Below are positions 8,054 through 14,007 of a DNA stretch of 14,007 bases, piece by piece; position 1 is the first letter of the stretch; every line of letters begins with the position of its first letter. The notes under the pieces were generated by a model. That model ran no database searches, was not told where the DNA came from, and saw only the letters and a program-made list of their open reading frames with translations. The stretch is taken from NCBI GenBank assembly GCA_036821645.1, contig DAISJD010000085.1:1-14007 (forward strand). The letters run 5' to 3'. This DNA is from DAISJD01 sp036821645 (lineage in GTDB: Bacteria; Pseudomonadota; Alphaproteobacteria; ATCC43930; CGMCC-115725). Made by a program: the position numbers and the translations under genes.

Positions 8054-8827
8054 TTGCGTATTGCGACTTGGAACATCAATTCGATTAAGGCCCGTTTGCC
8101 CTTGTTTCTCGGTTGGTTGGAAAGGGCGGGCCCGGATGTCGTCTGTCTTCAGGAAATCAAATGCCAAACGGCCGATTTCCCAACGGCGGCCCTGAAAGAA
8201 GCGGGCTATCACGCCGTCGCCCTGGGACAGAAAAGTTATAACGGCGTTGCGATCCTGTCGCGCAGCGCCATCGATGATGTGATGGTCGGCCTGCCGGGCG
8301 ACGAGAGCGACGAGCAAGCGCGCTTTCTCGAAGTCACGACCGGCGGGATTCGCGTCGCCTGCCTTTACCTGCCCAACGGCAATCCCGTGGATACGGAAAA
8401 ATACCCTTACAAGCTCGCCTGGATGGATCGATTGATCGCCCATGCGCGCAAGAGCCTTCTGGCTGAACGCCCCTTTGTGCTGGCTGGCGATTACAATATT
8501 TGCCCGACCGACCACGACGTCTACGATCCGGCCGCTTGGCGCGACGACGCGCTTTGTCGGCCGGAAAGCCGGGCGAAATTTCGCACCCTGCTGAATCTGG
8601 GGTATGTCGAGGCATTTCAAGCCCTTCACCCCAATGCGCGGCATGCCTATAGTTTTTGGGATTATCAGGCGGGACGGTGGCCGCGAGACGAAGGCCTGCG
8701 GATCGACCATTTTCTACTGTCGCCGCAAGCGGCCGATCGTCTCATCGCCTGCGCGATCGATCGTGGCCCGAGGGCCTTGGAAAAAGCCTCCGACCATACC
8801 CCCGTCATCTGCGAGATCGGCGACTGA
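8054..8827 (+). CDS. xthA: Exodeoxyribonuclease III / AP endonuclease (XthA family)
   Basis: This enzyme cuts at abasic sites and trims damaged 3' ends in base-excision repair. Motifs of the exonuclease-endonuclease-phosphatase fold are visible: RIATWNINSIKARLP at the N-terminus, VCLQEIKCQ with the metal-binding Glu, YNGVAILSR, LAGDYNICPTDHDVYDP with the catalytic Asp and Asn, RIDHFLLS, and a C-terminal ASDHTPVI with the catalytic Asp-His. No ATG is available at the N-terminus. A TTG at 8054 gives 257 aa, begins LRIATWN as the family usually does (M in place of L), and has AAAGAG six bases upstream. A TTG at 8039 is the alternative and would make a 4-bp TTGA overlap with the erpA stop. Either way it is coupled to erpA. 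The enzyme appears complete. Confidence 0.95.
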   Translation: MRIATWNINSIKARLPLFLGWLERAGPDVVCLQEIKCQTADFPTAALKEAGYHAVALGQKSYNGVAILSRSAIDDVMVGLPGDESDEQARFLEVTTGGIRVACLYLPNGNPVDTEKYPYKLAWMDRLIAHARKSLLAERPFVLAGDYNICPTDHDVYDPAAWRDDALCRPESRAKFRTLLNLGYVEAFQALHPNARHAYSFWDYQAGRWPRDEGLRIDHFLLSPQAADRLIACAIDRGPRALEKASDHTPVICEIGD

Positions 8828-8888
8828 CCCCGATCCCGCTCGTATCGGCCAAGAACGTGCGCCGGATAAAACTGGTGCACGTCTTACG

Positions 8889-8915
8889 AAATAACGATGA
8901 GTACCGTTATTTTTT
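8889..8915 (+). terminator. Rho-independent terminator after xthA
   Basis: AAATAACG (8889-8896) and CGTTATTT (8905-8912) form a perfect 8-bp stem with an 8-nt loop, followed by three more Ts. It lies about 60 bp after the xthA stop. The stem is AT-rich, so its strength is moderate. It overlaps the end of the convergent lipoprotein gene, whose stop is at 8907-8909, so it would separate converging transcripts. Confidence 0.6.
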
Positions 8916-9317
8916 GTCGTCTTTATCCGACCCGGTTTTAGGGAAGAGTTTTACCGTAATCGTATCGGTGTAATATTTCGTGCTATTCGTTGCCGACGAC
9001 AGATCATAGAATAACGGCAATATGTAAAAATCGCCGATCAAGGCAATCGATGTGCCGGGCACCGCCGCAGAACCCCCTTGTTCATAGCCGTTTTTACCGC
9101 ATTGAACTTCGATCGGCTTGTCGCTGCGCGGGACGGAGACTTTCATCGGGGTGACCGGCACACGGGCGATCCGAACCCCATCGCGCATCACATCGCATGT
9201 CGCCCCTTCAGGCTCGGAGGCAATCGTGATGGGCTGGGTTTCGCCATTATAGGCCGCAACGCAGCCACCGGTCATCAGGGCCAGCAAACAGGCACCGATC
9301 CTTGCGCGATATACCAT
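8907..9317 (-). CDS. Predicted lipoprotein with PEGA-like domain
   Basis: This 136-aa protein starts at ATG 9317, preceded by a near-perfect AGGAGG ribosome site. A basic, hydrophobic signal peptide (MVYRARIGACLLALMTGGC) ends in a lipobox with C19, so it should be lipid-anchored outside the cytoplasmic membrane. The segment ITIASEPEGATCDVMRDGV (about 30-48), followed by VPVTPMKVSVPRSDKPIEV, has the SxPxGAxVxxxGxxxGxTP flavour of PEGA surface domains. C41 and C73 could form a disulfide. A second hydrophobic stretch (about 87-105) reads GTSIALIGDFYILPLFYDL and is unusual for a small lipoprotein; it could contact the membrane. The tail is Lys/Asp-rich. The function is unknown. The gene converges on xthA and may share a transcript with the small gene upstream. 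Confidence 0.82.
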   Translation of the reverse strand: MVYRARIGACLLALMTGGCVAAYNGETQPITIASEPEGATCDVMRDGVRIARVPVTPMKVSVPRSDKPIEVQCGKNGYEQGGSAAVPGTSIALIGDFYILPLFYDLSSATNSTKYYTDTITVKLFPKTGSDKDDKK

Positions 9318-9479
9318 ACTGGCCTCCTATTGACCATGAACGGGTCCATGATGCGTTCTGCAGTTTCAATAAATCTGCATACTCTTGATGAGGCACGGGG
9401 CATGATTCGTCAAGGTAAACAATGCGTCCTTCAGGCTGAAACCAGTCTAATGGCGCATACCGGCGAGACATGGCCCAAA

Positions 9480-9629
9480 CTATTCAGCCAAATCGAGCGT
9501 ATGTTGGCGAATGGTTTCAATCAACATTAACAAATCCCGTTCCTGCACCGCATCGCGGTGCATCATCGCCTGAATGATTGGATCATTCAGCATTTCATGG
9601 AGCGTCGGCTCGTCTCTCGGGCTCATCAT
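9480..9629 (-). CDS. Small hypothetical protein, 49 aa
   Basis: The frame is open further upstream (to 9791), but a strong GGAAGGAG site lies a few bases before tandem ATGs at 9629 and 9626, so I place the start there. The product begins MMSPRDEPTLHEMLNDPIIQ and continues AMMHRDAVQERDLLMLIET. It is rich in charged and hydrophobic residues in a helical pattern, with no signal peptide or membrane segment, so a short soluble helical protein is likely. I do not recognise the family. The TAG stop is 162 bp before the lipoprotein start on the same strand. A dyad (9663-9682) lies just upstream and could be a control site. Confidence 0.6.
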   Translation of the reverse strand: MMSPRDEPTLHEMLNDPIIQAMMHRDAVQERDLLMLIETIRQHTLDLAE

Positions 9630-9662
9630 GATCGTCTCCTTCCGCCTCAACCTACCTAGGCC

Positions 9663-9682
9663 TGATAGACCCATGCCTATCA
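9663..9682. promoter_or_regulatory. Inverted repeat, possible operator upstream of the small gene
   Basis: TGATAG (9663-9668) and CTATCA (9677-9682) are perfect 6-bp arms separated by 8 bp. The dyad lies 33 bp upstream of the minus-strand start at 9629, where a regulator would bind. There is no T-run, so a terminator is unlikely. A match of this size can arise by chance in a 14-kb window. Confidence 0.25.
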
Positions 9683-9840
9683 TTGACAGCATCGCGCCTT
9701 GTCGCAACGCGCGTTCCTGCACCCTTGCGTGCACGACCCACCTGATGCGCCAACGCGTCGCCGCAGGATGCATGACAAGGCACGGCGGCATCCCAATGGC
9801 GAGAATGTGTCTTTTTAACGATTTTGTCCGACACAGGGTT

Positions 9841-10080
9841 TATAGTAAGTTAAAACCAAGCACAAAATCTAAAATAAATTAAATCAGTCCATAAAATTTT
9901 ATCACAAACCCTAATTAAATAAAAAATAATGTAAAAATCATAAATACATAAAATTCTATTAAAAAAAAATTTATAAATTTATATCATTTATTTTTTTTAA
10001 AAAATCTTATGAAAATAAATTGTTTTATTTTTTTACAAATATTTCATTTGTTTGTATCTTTAAAATTATTAGCAACAGCC
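9841..10080. other. Extreme AT-rich island upstream of parE, no gene seen
   Basis: A hand count gives about 36 G/C in 240 bases (15%), and near 10% for 9901-10070, against clearly GC-rich flanks. It holds A9 at 9961-9969, T8A6 at 9991-10004, and perfect palindromes at 9891-9902 (ATAAAATTTTAT) and 9967-9980 (AAATTTATAAATTT). Open frames here are fragments with no protein-like character. The rest of the gap, 9630-9840 and 10081-10144, also holds no convincing gene. The likely roles are promoter/curved DNA for parE, a binding site for nucleoid proteins, or relaxed non-coding sequence. No good DnaA box (TTATCCACA) was found, so an origin is not supported. Confidence 0.85.
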
Positions 10081-10144
10081 TGTTTGCTCTTCAAACCGAG
10101 ACAGAGGCTTGCCTCGGCCGCCGACAATGCTTATTGTGCGGCCC

Positions 10145-12094
10145 ATGGTCGATCTTTTCCAAAGCAATCAGCCGAGTTCCGACGGATATTCGGCCCGCCA
10201 CATCGAAGTTCTCGAAGGTCTGGAGCCCGTACGGCGCCGCCCCGGTATGTATATCGGCGGCACCGATACCCGCGCCTTGCATCACCTCGCCGCCGAAATC
10301 CTGGATAACGCCATGGATGAGGCCGTTGCCGGGCACGCAAACCGAATCGAACTCGACCTTGCCGCCGATATGACGATCACCATCCGAGACAATGGGCGTG
10401 GCATCCCGATCGACCCTCATCCCCGTTTTCCCGATAAATCGGCCCTCGAAGTCATTCTGACCATGCTGCATTCCGGCGGCAAATTCGGCGGCGATGCCTA
10501 TAAAACGTCCGGCGGTTTGCATGGGGTCGGCTTGTCCGTGGTCAATGCTCTCTCCGACCGTCTGTTGATCGAGATCGCGCGGGACAAGCAACTCTATCGG
10601 CAAACCTATGCGCGCGGCGTCCCGCAAGGGCCGCTCGAAGCGGCCGGTCCCATAGCCAATCGCCGGGGCACCAGCATCAGTTTCCACCCGGACCCGGATA
10701 TTTTCGGCGCCGATGCCACCTTCAATGCGACGACCCTCTATAAACTCGCGCGGTCCAAAGCCTATCTCTTTAAAGGCGTCGAAATCCGGTGGAGTTGCGC
10801 CCCATCCCTGCCCCGCGCCGAAACGGTGCCGGAAAAGGAAACATTGCATTTTCCGGGCGGGCTTGCCGATTACCTCACCGCCACCCTGGCCGAGCGCAGC
10901 GCCTATACCGACCAACCCTTCGTCGGCGAGGTTGAACTCACCGATGCGGGGCGCGTCGAATGGGCCATCGCCTGGCCCGAGGATGGCGATGGGTTCGGCA
11001 CCTATTATTGCAACACGATTCCAACCCCGGACGGCGGCACCCACGAGGCGGGCCTGCGCACAGCCCTCACCCGGTCTTTGCGGGCCTATGGCGAGTTGGT
11101 CGGCAATCGCCGGGCCGCCATCGTCACGGCCGAAGACGTGATGGGGGGTGCAGCCATCGTGCTGTCGCTTTTCATGCGCGAACCGCAATTCCAAGGCCAA
11201 ACCAAGGATCGTCTGGTCTCGCCCGAGGCGCAGCGCATCGTCGACAATGCCGTCAAGGATCGGTTCGATCATTGGCTCGGCAATGACCCGGCCTCGGCCA
11301 CGGCCCTGCTCGAAGCCTTGATCGAAAAGGCCGAAGATCGCCAGCGGCGGCGCCAAGCCAAAGAAATGCAGCGCAAAACCGCCACTCGCAAGCTGCGCCT
11401 GCCCGGCAAATTGGCCGATTGCACGCGCGACAGCGCGATCGGCACCGAGATTTTCTTGGTCGAAGGCGATTCTGCCGGCGGTTCCGCCAAACAAGCCCGT
11501 CATCGCGATACCCAGGCGATCTTGCCCCTGCGCGGCAAGATCCTGAATGTGGCGAGTGCGACCGCCGACAAACTCCGCGCCAATCAGGAATTGTCCGATT
11601 TAATTCTGGCCTTGGGATGTGGGTCGGGCAAAAGTTTTGATCTCGCCAAACTGCGCTATGAACGGGTCATCATCATGACCGACGCCGATGTCGACGGGGC
11701 CCATATCGCGTCGTTGCTGATGACCTTCTTTTATCGCGAAACCCCTGCTCTCATTACCAACGGCCATCTGCATCTGGCCTTGCCGCCGCTCTATCGGCTC
11801 ACCGCCGGGGAGACCCGGGTCTATGCCCGCGACGATGCTCATAAGACAGAATTACTGGAAACCCTGTTCAAGGGACGCAAGGTCGAGATCAGTCGCTTCA
11901 AAGGGTTGGGTGAAATGCCCCCCGCCGATCTCAAAAACACGACGATGGACCCGAAAAGCCGCACCCTGCTGCGCGTTAATAAACACGATCTCGAAACGGA
12001 CGATTTGGTCGAAAGCCTGATGGGGCGCAAACCGGAATTGCGTTATAACTTCATCACGGCCAATGCCCAATTCGCCCAGGATTTGGATATATAA
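10145..12094 (+). CDS. parE: DNA topoisomerase IV subunit B (ParE)
   Basis: ParE is the ATPase subunit of topoisomerase IV, which with ParC decatenates sister chromosomes. The 649-aa protein has the GHKL ATPase motifs EILDNAMDEA (about 51-60), DNGRGIP (82-88) and TSGGLHGVGLSVVNALS; a transducer domain follows. The TOPRIM motifs are EGDSAGG from E440 and DADVDG at 513-518. The length and the lack of the large GyrB-type insertion, plus RYERVIIMTDADVDGAHIAS, favour ParE over GyrB. The ATG at 10145 gives MVDLFQSN, resembling other alphaproteobacterial ParE N-termini; an ATG at 10127 and a TTG at 10109 are in frame upstream. None has a clear Shine-Dalgarno site. The AT island lies immediately upstream and a strong terminator downstream, so the gene is probably monocistronic. 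parC is not in the window. Confidence 0.95.
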   Translation: MVDLFQSNQPSSDGYSARHIEVLEGLEPVRRRPGMYIGGTDTRALHHLAAEILDNAMDEAVAGHANRIELDLAADMTITIRDNGRGIPIDPHPRFPDKSALEVILTMLHSGGKFGGDAYKTSGGLHGVGLSVVNALSDRLLIEIARDKQLYRQTYARGVPQGPLEAAGPIANRRGTSISFHPDPDIFGADATFNATTLYKLARSKAYLFKGVEIRWSCAPSLPRAETVPEKETLHFPGGLADYLTATLAERSAYTDQPFVGEVELTDAGRVEWAIAWPEDGDGFGTYYCNTIPTPDGGTHEAGLRTALTRSLRAYGELVGNRRAAIVTAEDVMGGAAIVLSLFMREPQFQGQTKDRLVSPEAQRIVDNAVKDRFDHWLGNDPASATALLEALIEKAEDRQRRRQAKEMQRKTATRKLRLPGKLADCTRDSAIGTEIFLVEGDSAGGSAKQARHRDTQAILPLRGKILNVASATADKLRANQELSDLILALGCGSGKSFDLAKLRYERVIIMTDADVDGAHIASLLMTFFYRETPALITNGHLHLALPPLYRLTAGETRVYARDDAHKTELLETLFKGRKVEISRFKGLGEMPPADLKNTTMDPKSRTLLRVNKHDLETDDLVESLMGRKPELRYNFITANAQFAQDLDI

Positions 12095-12136
12095 CCAAGT
12101 CCAGGATCATCATCTCTGATCGCACGCTGAAAAATG

Positions 12137-12169
12137 ACGGCCCCCATCATGGATAGGGGCCGTTTTTTT
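12137..12169. terminator. Strong rho-independent terminator after parE, probably bidirectional
   Basis: ACGGCCCC (12137-12144) and GGGGCCGT (12156-12163) form a perfect 8-bp GC-rich stem with an 11-nt loop, followed by T7 (12163-12169). It lies 43 bp after the parE stop. On the minus strand a run of five Ts follows two bases after the stem, so it could also end the DUF1993 transcript, whose gene ends at 12179. Confidence 0.9.
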
Positions 12170-12178
12170 ATCGTTACA

Positions 12179-12685
12179 TTAAAGCGCGCCCAAGAAATCC
12201 ATTTTGCCAAGGTCGACGCCGTTATGGCGCAGGATGGCATAGGCCGTGGTTGCGTGGAAATAGACGTTAGGCAACGAGAAATGGAGCAGCAGGCTCTGCC
12301 CCGTGAAGGTCACGCCATCGCCGCGCAGGGGCAGCGTAATTGACTTTGCTTCACTGTCCACCAGTTGCTCGGGCGTGATGCTTTTGACGAAATCGATGGT
12401 CTTTGCGATGCGGGCTTGCAGATCGGCAAACGTCGTTTCCGTATCGGGAAATGACGGGTTTTCGACCCCGGCCAACCGCGCCATGCAGCCCTTGGCCGCA
12501 TCGGACATGATCTGGATCTGACGCGATAGGGGAAACATATCCGGGGCAAGACGGGCATTGATCAAAACGGCGGGATCGATCTTGCGCGCCTCGCACGAGG
12601 CGGCGGCTTTGTCCAAAATCGCCGAGACATTGGTCAGAACCTTCACGAAACTGTTGGCTGCAATTTGATGCATGGATAAGGACAT
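12179..12685 (-). CDS. DUF1993 family protein
   Basis: This 168-aa soluble protein matches, by eye, the DUF1993 family: residues RLAPDMFPLSRQIQIMSDAA in the first half, DTETTFADLQARIAKTIDFV in the middle, and HFSLPNVYFHATTAYAILRH with NGVDLGKMDFLG at the end. The family is helical, with a fold thought to resemble DinB-type four-helix bundles, and its function is not established. The His-rich C-terminal segment (H in LLLHFSLP, YFHATT, ILRHNG) could bind a metal, but that is inference. The ATG at 12685 has GGGAGGAAG upstream at good spacing. The gene converges on parE across a shared terminator and lies 74 bp after the membrane-protein gene on the same strand, so cotranscription is possible. 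Confidence 0.85.
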   Translation of the reverse strand: MSLSMHQIAANSFVKVLTNVSAILDKAAASCEARKIDPAVLINARLAPDMFPLSRQIQIMSDAAKGCMARLAGVENPSFPDTETTFADLQARIAKTIDFVKSITPEQLVDSEAKSITLPLRGDGVTFTGQSLLLHFSLPNVYFHATTAYAILRHNGVDLGKMDFLGAL

Positions 12686-12759
12686 AGTTTTGCTTCCTCC
12701 CAGGTTGGATCGTCTTGATCTAGTGTGGCACTGGACGAGAACAAGAGCCGACGGACGGA

Positions 12760-13194
12760 TTATTGATCCAACCGATCGAAAACACCCTTCAAATCCAAAA
12801 AGACCATCACCAGACTGACCCCCGCAACGCCGAGACCCATGGCATAGCCCGCATTTTCTTCCGCACGGGCCGCCAGAAACAGCCCGGCCAGGATCATGAC
12901 CACGCGCCCCGGCAGCAAGACCAACAGATCGTCGTTGGTGGACGCGACGAGACCCTTCGTCCCCATGAACAGGCTGGGACGGCCATCGAAAAACCGATCG
13001 ATTTCAAAAAACAAGATCGCAACGGCAAACCCGAACAATGCAAGACCAGCCGTATAGGTCGCCCCGGATTCCGCATGGCTCGCCGTAAACAAGCCCAACA
13101 GGCCGATACCGCCCAGAACGGAACGGCCAACGAACAGGCGGACACCCATCCAAAATTCCCGGTCCGCAGCCTCCGTCTTCTCATCCTTCAGCAT
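12760..13194 (-). CDS. Small four-helix membrane protein of unknown function, internally duplicated
   Basis: This 144-aa protein has four predicted membrane segments near residues 20-40, 47-65, 97-110 and 116-135, with a cytoplasmic-looking charged N-terminus (MLKDEKTEAADREFW). The two halves resemble each other: residues 42-70 align without gaps to 112-140, sharing E, A, Y, GL, G, F and a final FD in register, and a GR pair begins each half (23-24 and 97-98). That suggests an ancestral two-helix hairpin was duplicated. I do not recognise the family. The ATG at 13194 is chosen over an adjacent TTG at 13197; AAGAAGAGGG lies upstream. The next gene on the strand is DUF1993, 74 bp away. A transport or structural role is possible but unsupported. 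Confidence 0.75.
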   Translation of the reverse strand: MLKDEKTEAADREFWMGVRLFVGRSVLGGIGLLGLFTASHAESGATYTAGLALFGFAVAILFFEIDRFFDGRPSLFMGTKGLVASTNDDLLVLLPGRVVMILAGLFLAARAEENAGYAMGLGVAGVSLVMVFLDLKGVFDRLDQ

Positions 13195-13414
13195 CAAAAC
13201 CCTCTTCTTGCGATCATCATGTTCGCATCATCATGGCACACCGTTATGGCGGTTTATCAGGCACCGGCCCAATCATCCCCTGCATTCTTTGCAAGGCACG
13301 AAGAGCGATCCATGCAGGAAGAAAACCGAACGGGCAACCGTACTCTTCATACGAGGCCACGGCCCCATAACCGACCCAACGCCATGAGCGACGCAATTCA
13401 AGGTGCACAGCATC

Positions 13415-13666
13415 ATGTGGTATCCGATCATCGCCCCATGCGGCAACAACAGATCCCCAAAAACAAGCGGCCAATCGTCACGGCCCCTCGCCCGCGCGCT
13501 GGCAGCACTCCTGCTGATCGCCAGTGGATTGGGCCTCAGCGGCTGCGTCTATTACGAACCGGTCCCGCCGCCCCGACCACGGCCCGTTTATTATTACCAA
13601 CCGGCACCGGTCATTGTACCTTATGCCCCGATCTATCGAAATCCATACGGCTATGGCTATCGATAA
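13415..13666 (+). CDS. Small Tyr/Pro-rich predicted lipoprotein
   Basis: From the ATG at 13415 (AAGGTG nine bases upstream) this encodes 83 aa; a GTG at 13403 is an alternative. A basic region with R23 and R27 precedes a hydrophobic helix, LARALAALLLIASGLGLSGC, ending in a lipobox with C44. The mature part is about 40 residues, dominated by Tyr and Pro: VYYEPVPPPRPRPVYYYQPA, later YAPIYRNPYGYGYR. The N-region before the helix is long for a lipoprotein, so a later unseen start cannot be excluded. Such short Y/P-rich lipoproteins occur in several alphaproteobacteria; their role is unknown, and they could bind cell wall or other envelope components. The next gene begins 26 bp later on the same strand, so the two are probably cotranscribed. 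Confidence 0.7.
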   Translation: MWYPIIAPCGNNRSPKTSGQSSRPLARALAALLLIASGLGLSGCVYYEPVPPPRPRPVYYYQPAPVIVPYAPIYRNPYGYGYR

Positions 13667-13692
13667 CGGCGGACAGGCAAAAGGAGGCGCCA

Positions 13693-14007
13693 TGATGGTT
13701 CAGGATAAAATCGGTGCTGAGGAGCCATGGCCCCGCCACAGGCTTTGGGGACGGGTCGCGGTGTGTGTGCTTTTGATGCTTGTGGCGGGCCCCGTTTATG
13801 CCGCCGCCGCCGAACCCTCGATCCTTGAGGTCGATACTAGTGCCGTTCCGGCCGATCTGCCGCCAAGCGATCAACCCCAAATCCAGCCCACACTACCGCC
13901 AGGGATCCGTATCCCGATTGCAAAATTGCCCAACAATGCCTATGGCGTTACACCCGCACCGACGCAACCCCCGGCGGCAATCCCGCAGACAACGGCCACC
14001 CCAACCC
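13693..14007 (+). CDS. Secreted Pro-rich protein (partial, runs off right edge)
   Basis: An open frame of exactly 105 codons runs from ATG 13693 to the window edge with no stop. A strong AAAGGAGG site (13681-13688) precedes tandem ATGs at 13693 and 13696; the second has the better spacing. After a charged N-terminus (HRLWGR), the hydrophobic VAVCVLLMLVAGPVYAAAAE looks like a signal peptide, with likely cleavage at VYA-AAA. The mature part is Pro/Ala/Thr/Gln-rich (DLPPSDQPQIQPTLPPG, VTPAPTQPPAAIPQ), more like a linker than a folded domain. The identifying domain may lie beyond the edge. It follows the Tyr/Pro-rich lipoprotein by 26 bp, suggesting a small exported-protein operon. No function can be assigned. 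Confidence 0.75.

Noticed and set aside
9247..9471. Minus-strand 74-aa frame starting MSRRYAPLDWFQ
   Set aside because: It has no ribosome site and overlaps the lipoprotein start and its AGGAGG site, so it is probably a chance frame.
9336..9530. Plus-strand 64-aa frame starting MNGSMMRSAVSIN and ending ANGFNQH
   Set aside because: It has a plausible amino-acid mix but no ribosome site, starts only 18 bp from the divergent lipoprotein start, and overlaps the better-supported 49-aa gene antisense.
9806..9835. TGTGTC ... GACACA arms at the edge of the AT island
   Set aside because: The arms are only 6 bp with an 18-nt loop and no T-run, so it is likely chance.
9841..10080. AT island as a replication origin
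   Set aside because: No DnaA-box cluster is visible; the nearest hit (TTATCACAA near 9899) is a poor match.
10091..11503. Minus-strand 470-aa frame opposite parE
   Set aside because: It is the antisense shadow of parE, with no family motifs.
13195..13414. Gap between the divergent membrane-protein and lipoprotein genes
   Set aside because: I looked for a small gene, tRNA or clear promoter and found none convincing.
12763..13695. Plus-strand 310-aa frame across the right part
   Set aside because: It is antisense to the membrane-protein gene, has low-quality Gln/Arg/His-rich composition, and is out of frame with the lipoprotein, which has a proper signal peptide.

Overview
The window looks like an ordinary stretch of an alphaproteobacterial chromosome. 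The order dgt - argS - SPOR - nagZ - (M50 protease) - scpA - scpB, with a divergent erpA - xthA pair, is a familiar alphaproteobacterial arrangement. The proteins have alphaproteobacterial-type motifs and coding DNA is moderately GC-rich by eye. I would lean towards Rhodospirillales/Acetobacteraceae-like, but the order cannot be settled from sequence alone. I see no mobile element, CRISPR array, tRNA or rRNA.

Layout. Positions 1-7430 on the minus strand hold a tight gene run, read right to left: dgt (dGTPase), argS, a membrane-anchored SPOR-domain protein, nagZ, a site-2-type metalloprotease, scpA and scpB (cut by the left edge). From argS onward, junctions are 1-53 bp gaps or short overlaps, so this is probably one operon joining arginyl-tRNA charging, septal peptidoglycan binding, muropeptide recycling and the SMC-ScpAB condensin. 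Positions 7689-8827 on the plus strand hold erpA and xthA, ended by a hairpin terminator. Positions 8907-9629 on the minus strand hold a PEGA-like lipoprotein and a 49-residue small protein with a strong Shine-Dalgarno site.

Positions 9630-10144 have no convincing gene. Inside them is a remarkable AT island (9841-10080, about 15% GC by hand count) directly upstream of parE. ParE (10145-12094, plus) is a complete topoisomerase IV B subunit followed by a strong, probably bidirectional terminator. On its far side are two minus-strand genes: a DUF1993 protein and a small four-helix membrane protein that looks internally duplicated. The right edge (13415 onward, plus) holds a Tyr/Pro-rich lipoprotein and a secreted Pro-rich protein that runs off the window.

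I found no convincing new multi-gene system. The points most worth a second look are the AT island before parE, the duplicated membrane protein, the 49-residue protein, the dgt subtype in an otherwise standard locus, and the two exported proteins at the right edge.
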